From assembly GCA_002327785.1 (NCBI GenBank), contig DCUI01000152.1, positions 1-17,123 on the forward strand: a stretch of DNA of 17,123 nt. Reading direction: 5' to 3'. Below are positions 13,954 through 17,123 of the stretch, piece by piece. How positions within the stretch are numbered: the stretch's first letter is position 1; every line of letters starts with the position of its first letter. Made by a program: the position numbers and the translations under genes. The notes below the pieces were generated by a model. That model did no database searches. It saw only the letters and a program-made list of their open reading frames with translations, and was not told the DNA's origin. The stretch is from Phycisphaerales bacterium UBA2218. GTDB taxonomy: Bacteria > Planctomycetota > Phycisphaerae > Sedimentisphaerales > Anaerobacaceae.

Positions 13954-15429
13954 TTACGGACCCGCTACGAACCGGCGTGCAAGCTCTCCGAACAGGCGAC
14001 CTCGCTGCTGGTAGTTCTCGAACATGTCGTAGCTGGCGCACGCGGGGCTTAGCAGCACAACATCCCCGGCAGCGGCAAGCCGACCGGCAAGTTGGACCGC
14101 CTCGGCCAGTGAACCGGCGAGCCGGATCTCAGCGGTTTCCCCCCCTCGCGGTGCGGCCCGAACAGCATCGGCGATCATGGGAGCGGTCTGGCCGATAAGA
14201 ATGACCGCCTTGGTGCCACAGGCGATCTTCTCTCCGAGCTCACGGAATGGGGTATGCTTGTCATATCCACCCGCGATGAGGACCTTCGGGCAGTCGAAGG
14301 CCGAGAGGGCCACCATCGTCCCCTCAGGCGTCGTAGCCTTCGAGTCGTTGTACCAGCAAACGCCGTTGCCTTCGGCGACCAGTTCGAGCCGGTGCGGCAA
14401 TGCCCTAAAACCGGACAGACAGAACCGGATGGATTGGTCTGAAACACCGAAGCACTTCGCAATCGTCATGGCGGCCGCGAGATTCGAGAGGTTGGCCCGG
14501 CCCGGCAGCGTGTACTGGGCCTTGATCTCGCCGCCGACGTCGTCGGCGGAGAACTTCAGGCAGATGCGCCCTCGCTGCGAGCCGTACTTCGCAAACCAGG
14601 AGCAGGCAATCGGATCCTCGGCGTTGAAGATGGACACGGTCGGGCCGTTCTCGTCGAGTGTTTGGAGACTGAAGAGCCCTTCCTTGGCCGCACAATACGC
14701 CTCGAACGTGCCGTAGCGGTCCAGGTGGTTCGGCGTGAGATTCGTCAGCAGAGAAACCCTCGGGGCCTTGCGAACCTCCACCAACTGCTCGACTTGAAAG
14801 CTCGATATCTCCAGGACGACCAGATCGTCCGGCCGGACCTGATCGAGGACAGTCAACAGGGGCCGGTCGCCGATATTGCCGCTGAGCCAGACCTTGCCGT
14901 AGGGTGCGCACAACGCACCTTCTTCTGCCGCATGAGACGGTTGAACGGTGCGTGATACGCACCCTACGGGCCTGGCGTGCTCCAGCATATAGGCAGTCAA
15001 GCTCGTCGTCGTGCTCTTGCCGTTGGCGCCGGTGATTCCGATAATCCGAGCGGGACAGGACTGAAAGAACAGTCCGATCTGCGACGTGACCTGCCGTCCG
15101 TGACGACGCGCGATCTGGAGGAACTCGTTGTCCGGTGGAATCGCCGGGTTGGCGATCACCACATCGGCGGCCGCGAAATCCTGGGAATCGTGCCCCCCGA
15201 GGTGGTACTCGACGCTGGAAAGGTCGGACAACTGGTTGAGGGAGTCCCGCAACTGGTCCTCCTTCGCCTTGTCCGTGACGATGACCTTCGCCCCGGCCTG
15301 TACCGCGTACCGCGCGGCATCGACACCGCCTCCAAAACGCCCCAGACCCATGACCAAAACCTTGCGGCCGGACAGAGAACCCCGGTCACGGAGGTCGCAC
15401 ATCGCCTGACCGGATGCGAATTCGTTCAT
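13954..15429 (-). CDS. murD: UDP-N-acetylmuramoylalanine--D-glutamate ligase (MurD) carrying an in-frame REPIN insertion
   Basis: 491 aa. MurD adds D-glutamate to UDP-MurNAc-L-Ala in cytoplasmic peptidoglycan synthesis, using ATP. Visible segments: N-terminal dinucleotide-like VLVMGLGRFGGG (24-35), P-loop GITGANGKSTTTSL (131-144), GNIG (184-187), LTNLTPNHLDRYGTFEAYCAAK (228-249, including the usual carbamylated-lysine region), LPHRLEL, YNDSKATTPEG (360-370), IAGGYDKHTPF (385-395) and LSPACASYDMFENYQQRG (460-477). Normally about 19 residues separate GKST from GNIG; here there are 43. The extra 24 residues (about 154-177) are encoded by a GTAG-type REP doublet. All catalytic motifs remain, so the gene is probably functional. 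ATG 15429 has aggtggg upstream. No other mur/fts gene is adjacent. Confidence 0.95.
   Translation of the reverse strand: MNEFASGQAMCDLRDRGSLSGRKVLVMGLGRFGGGVDAARYAVQAGAKVIVTDKAKEDQLRDSLNQLSDLSSVEYHLGGHDSQDFAAADVVIANPAIPPDNEFLQIARRHGRQVTSQIGLFFQSCPARIIGITGANGKSTTTSLTAYMLEHARPVGCVSRTVQPSHAAEEGALCAPYGKVWLSGNIGDRPLLTVLDQVRPDDLVVLEISSFQVEQLVEVRKAPRVSLLTNLTPNHLDRYGTFEAYCAAKEGLFSLQTLDENGPTVSIFNAEDPIACSWFAKYGSQRGRICLKFSADDVGGEIKAQYTLPGRANLSNLAAAMTIAKCFGVSDQSIRFCLSGFRALPHRLELVAEGNGVCWYNDSKATTPEGTMVALSAFDCPKVLIAGGYDKHTPFRELGEKIACGTKAVILIGQTAPMIADAVRAAPRGGETAEIRLAGSLAEAVQLAGRLAAAGDVVLLSPACASYDMFENYQQRGRLFGELARRFVAGP
14899..14967. repeat. REPIN/BIME-like doublet: two inverted GTAG-headed REP hairpins inside murD
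   Basis: The left unit (14899-14919) is GTAG followed by hairpin GGTGCG-CACAA-CGCACC. The right unit (14947-14967) is the same structure on the opposite strand, GGTGCG-TGATA-CGCACC followed by CTAC. The outermost 12 bp on each side (14897-14908 and 14958-14969) are perfect inverse complements. A 5' GTAG tetranucleotide next to a short hairpin is the signature of REP elements mobilised by REP-associated tyrosine transposases (RAYTs). GTAG to CTAC is 69 bp, exactly 23 codons, with no stop in the murD frame. Confidence 0.82.
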
Positions 15430-15459
15430 AGCCCACCTATCGATTGATCGGCCGACTGC

Positions 15460-15495
15460 GTCATTCCACAGGCCGTATCCTATCGCCGGAATGAC
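15460..15495. repeat. Inverted repeat GTCATTCC...GGAATGAC between murD and the glycosidase
   Basis: Perfect 8-bp inverted repeat (15460-15467 and 15488-15495) with a 20-base loop, in the divergent murD/glycosidase intergenic region. It is similar in style to the TGTCATCCT palindrome before mtnA. It could be a dispersed repeat or part of the regulatory region. Confidence 0.45.
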
Positions 15496-15543
15496 ACATA
15501 GGGAAAGCAGAAACTGCCCGGGACGGCGAGGATGCGATTGGAT

Positions 15544-15572
15544 TTGTCCCGGACTGAGGATATGTTATATCC
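15544..15572 (+). promoter_or_regulatory. Weak promoter or operator candidate for the glycosidase gene
   Basis: TTGTCC (15544-15549) and TATATC (15567-15572) are spaced by 17 bp and each match the consensus at 4 of 6 positions. The -10 region overlaps a palindrome, GGATAT-GTT-ATATCC (15558-15572), that could bind a regulator. It lies 65 bp upstream of the ATG. Confidence 0.3.
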
Positions 15573-15636
15573 CCTGAGTTCCGGCGTAAGTGCTGCCGTA
15601 TGGATTTCGGTCTTCTATTGGCAAAGGATGGGTCTT

Positions 15637-17123
15637 ATGGTTCATGAGCGTGTTGTCATGGGATTTGTCTGCGGCCTGCTGTTGTGTACGGCTGCACCGA
15701 CGCGGTCTCAGACAGACCAGGAACTCCAGCAGAGAGACCGGTGGGTGCGGAAGAATCTCGCGGCGATCCGCGAGGTTCAAGCCGAGGCGCCTCTGCCGCA
15801 GCGAGGTCTCGAATCGGGCCTGTTCGTCATCGCCAACCATGACCCGGTGCAGAAGAACTCGCGAGGCGGAAAGCCCATGAAGCTGGGGGCGACCGAATAT
15901 ACACGCGGCCTGTACTGCCATGCGATCAGCCGGCTTTTCGTGCGGTTGCCCCGTCCCAGCCGGACCCTTGAAGCCGTGATCGGCGTCGATCACAACGAGA
16001 ACACCCAGGCCGGCGGCGGCAGCGTACACTTCTTCGTCACCGTGGGCGGCAATGAAGTCTTCCGCTCCGATCTCATACGAGGCGGCGACGCCGCGGGTAC
16101 ACCGATGCGCGTGGACCTGAACGGCGCAACGGAATTCACACTGTGCGTCGATGATGCCGGCGACGGGATCGCGTGCGACCAGGCGGACTGGGCGGACGCC
16201 AGGGTGGTCCTGGCCGATGGCGAGACAATTTGGCTGGCTGATCTGCCGATCCTTCTCGGCGAGACCCAGCCGCTCCCCCCTCGTCGCATCTTCCAGCCGC
16301 CGTTCTCTTTCGTCTATGATGGCCGGGGCTCCGACGCACTCCTCGGCTCATGGCATTTCCACGAGACCGCCGAGAAGCTCGACGCGAACCGTACCCGACG
16401 GACGCAGGTCTACATCGATCCGAAGACGGCGCTGGCCGTTCGATGTGAGATCCTGGAATACCGCGATTTCCCCACGGTGGAATGGACGCTCTATTTCAAG
16501 AACACCAACTCGGCGGACACACCCATCCTGGAGAGCATTCAATCGCTGGACGCACGGTTCGAGCATCGCGGAACCGGCGAATTCCTGCTCCACCATTTCA
16601 TCGGCAGCCCCTGCACCGCCTACGACTACCGCCCCCTGGAGACCGTGCTGAAGCCGGAGACGACGCAGCGGATCTGTGCCGCAGGGGGCCGCCCGACCAA
16701 CAGCGATCTGCCCTATTTCAACCTGGAAACAGGCAACGGCGGCGTGCTCGTGGCGGTGGGCTGGCCCGGACAATGGGTGGCCCGATTCATCCGCGACGCC
16801 CAGACCCACTTGCGTCTTGCCGCCGGACAGGAACTGACACGCCTGACACTGCACCCCGGCGAGGAGATCCGCACACCGCTGGTGGTGCTGCAATTCTACC
16901 GCGGCGACTGGATCGACGCGCAGAACACCTGGCGTCGCTGGATGTGGGCGCACAATGTGCCGCGCCCCGGAGGCCGGATGCCGGCGCCGCAAATGGCTGC
17001 TTGTAGCTCGCACCAGTATGGCGAAATGATCGGCGCCGACGAAGCCAGCCAGAAGATGTTCATCGAGCGCTATCTCGACGAAGGTCTGACGCTGGACTAC
17101 TGGTGGATGGACGCCGGCTGGTA
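15637..17123 (+). CDS. Secreted NPCBM plus GH36-type alpha-galactosidase-like glycosidase (5' part, runs off window)
   Basis: The frame is open from ATG 15637 to the window end (495 complete codons, no stop). Aagga 8 bp upstream supports this start; an in-frame ATG at 15628 would add three residues. Residues 1-24 form a Sec signal peptide with core VVMGFVCGLLLCTAA. Residues about 55-190 look like an NPCBM carbohydrate-binding domain, with LGATEYTRGLYCHAISRL, a beta-rich IGVDHNEN...GGGSVHFFVTVGG stretch, and the typical DQADWADARVVLADG ending. A beta-sandwich region follows (FSFVYDGRGSDALLGSWHFHE, then VEWTLYFKNTNSADTPILE). The last visible residues, LDYWWMDAGW, open the GH36/GH27-like (beta/alpha)8 barrel. 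Catalytic aspartates would lie beyond the window. Family members cleave alpha-galactosides; related clades act on other alpha-linked sugars, so the substrate is open. The gene is divergent from murD. Confidence 0.85.
   Translation, partial: MVHERVVMGFVCGLLLCTAAPTRSQTDQELQQRDRWVRKNLAAIREVQAEAPLPQRGLESGLFVIANHDPVQKNSRGGKPMKLGATEYTRGLYCHAISRLFVRLPRPSRTLEAVIGVDHNENTQAGGGSVHFFVTVGGNEVFRSDLIRGGDAAGTPMRVDLNGATEFTLCVDDAGDGIACDQADWADARVVLADGETIWLADLPILLGETQPLPPRRIFQPPFSFVYDGRGSDALLGSWHFHETAEKLDANRTRRTQVYIDPKTALAVRCEILEYRDFPTVEWTLYFKNTNSADTPILESIQSLDARFEHRGTGEFLLHHFIGSPCTAYDYRPLETVLKPETTQRICAAGGRPTNSDLPYFNLETGNGGVLVAVGWPGQWVARFIRDAQTHLRLAAGQELTRLTLHPGEEIRTPLVVLQFYRGDWIDAQNTWRRWMWAHNVPRPGGRMPAPQMAACSSHQYGEMIGADEASQKMFIERYLDEGLTLDYWWMDAGW

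Noticed and set aside
13507..14052. A 181-codon + strand frame between the PilZ gene and murD
   Set aside because: It runs through the hairpin, the non-coding gap, the ACTTGAA repeat and the antisense end of murD, and no segment resembles a protein family.
15590..15880. Alternative + strand frame at the start of the glycosidase region
   Set aside because: The frame from ATG 15637 carries the signal peptide, NPCBM and GH36-like motifs and stays open to the window end; the alternative is Arg/Cys-rich and ends early.

Overview
The window is GC-rich and densely coded. Its gene content fits a marine or sediment polysaccharide-degrading member of the Planctomycetota (Phycisphaerae-like) or a relative in the wider PVC group. 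This placement is an inference from several features: an NPCBM-bearing GH36-type enzyme, a secreted BNR_4 beta-propeller protein, a Tat-type NIPSNAP remnant, 2-keto-3-deoxy sugar acid enzymes, and a murD lying outside any cell-division cluster. No rRNA or other marker gene is present to confirm it.

Layout. Positions 1-1341 hold the 3' end of uvrA. From about 1471 to 11703 seven genes run on the + strand: an old-yellow-enzyme/GltD-like fusion flavoprotein, a short-chain dehydrogenase, a KDPG/KHG-type aldolase, a secreted BNR_4 beta-propeller protein, a FrdA/NadB-like flavoprotein, a PfkB kinase resembling 2-keto-3-deoxygluconate kinase, and mtnA. A small Nfu-type Fe-S scaffold gene converges on mtnA. 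Divergent from it is a glycine-zipper lipoprotein gene ending in a clear intrinsic terminator. Next come an internally deleted NIPSNAP pseudogene (+), a PilZ gene (-), about 445 bp without a recognisable gene, murD (-), and the 5' part of a secreted NPCBM-GH36-type glycosidase gene (+) that leaves the window.

How the genes work together. The kinase and aldolase together give the classical end of uronate catabolism (KDG to KDPG to pyruvate plus glyceraldehyde-3-phosphate). The SDR could supply a KduD-like redox step, and the BNR_4 protein could act on or bind an extracellular polysaccharide. What does not fit the textbook pathway is two large cytoplasmic flavoproteins in the same operon-like run: a dienoyl-CoA-reductase/GltD-like fusion and a stand-alone FrdA/NadB-like protein. 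Together they suggest an undescribed reductive or oxidative step on a sugar acid; the substrate cannot be read from the sequence.

Structure outside the genes. Three gaps in the sugar-acid cluster contain the same kind of element, built of 7-bp units (consensus ATTTACG) arranged as an inverted repeat and ending in TCC just before a Shine-Dalgarno sequence. murD carries a GTAG-type REP doublet (REPIN) inserted in frame, adding about 24 residues between the P-loop and the GNIG motif. Other palindromic repeats lie in the kinase-mtnA and murD-glycosidase gaps.
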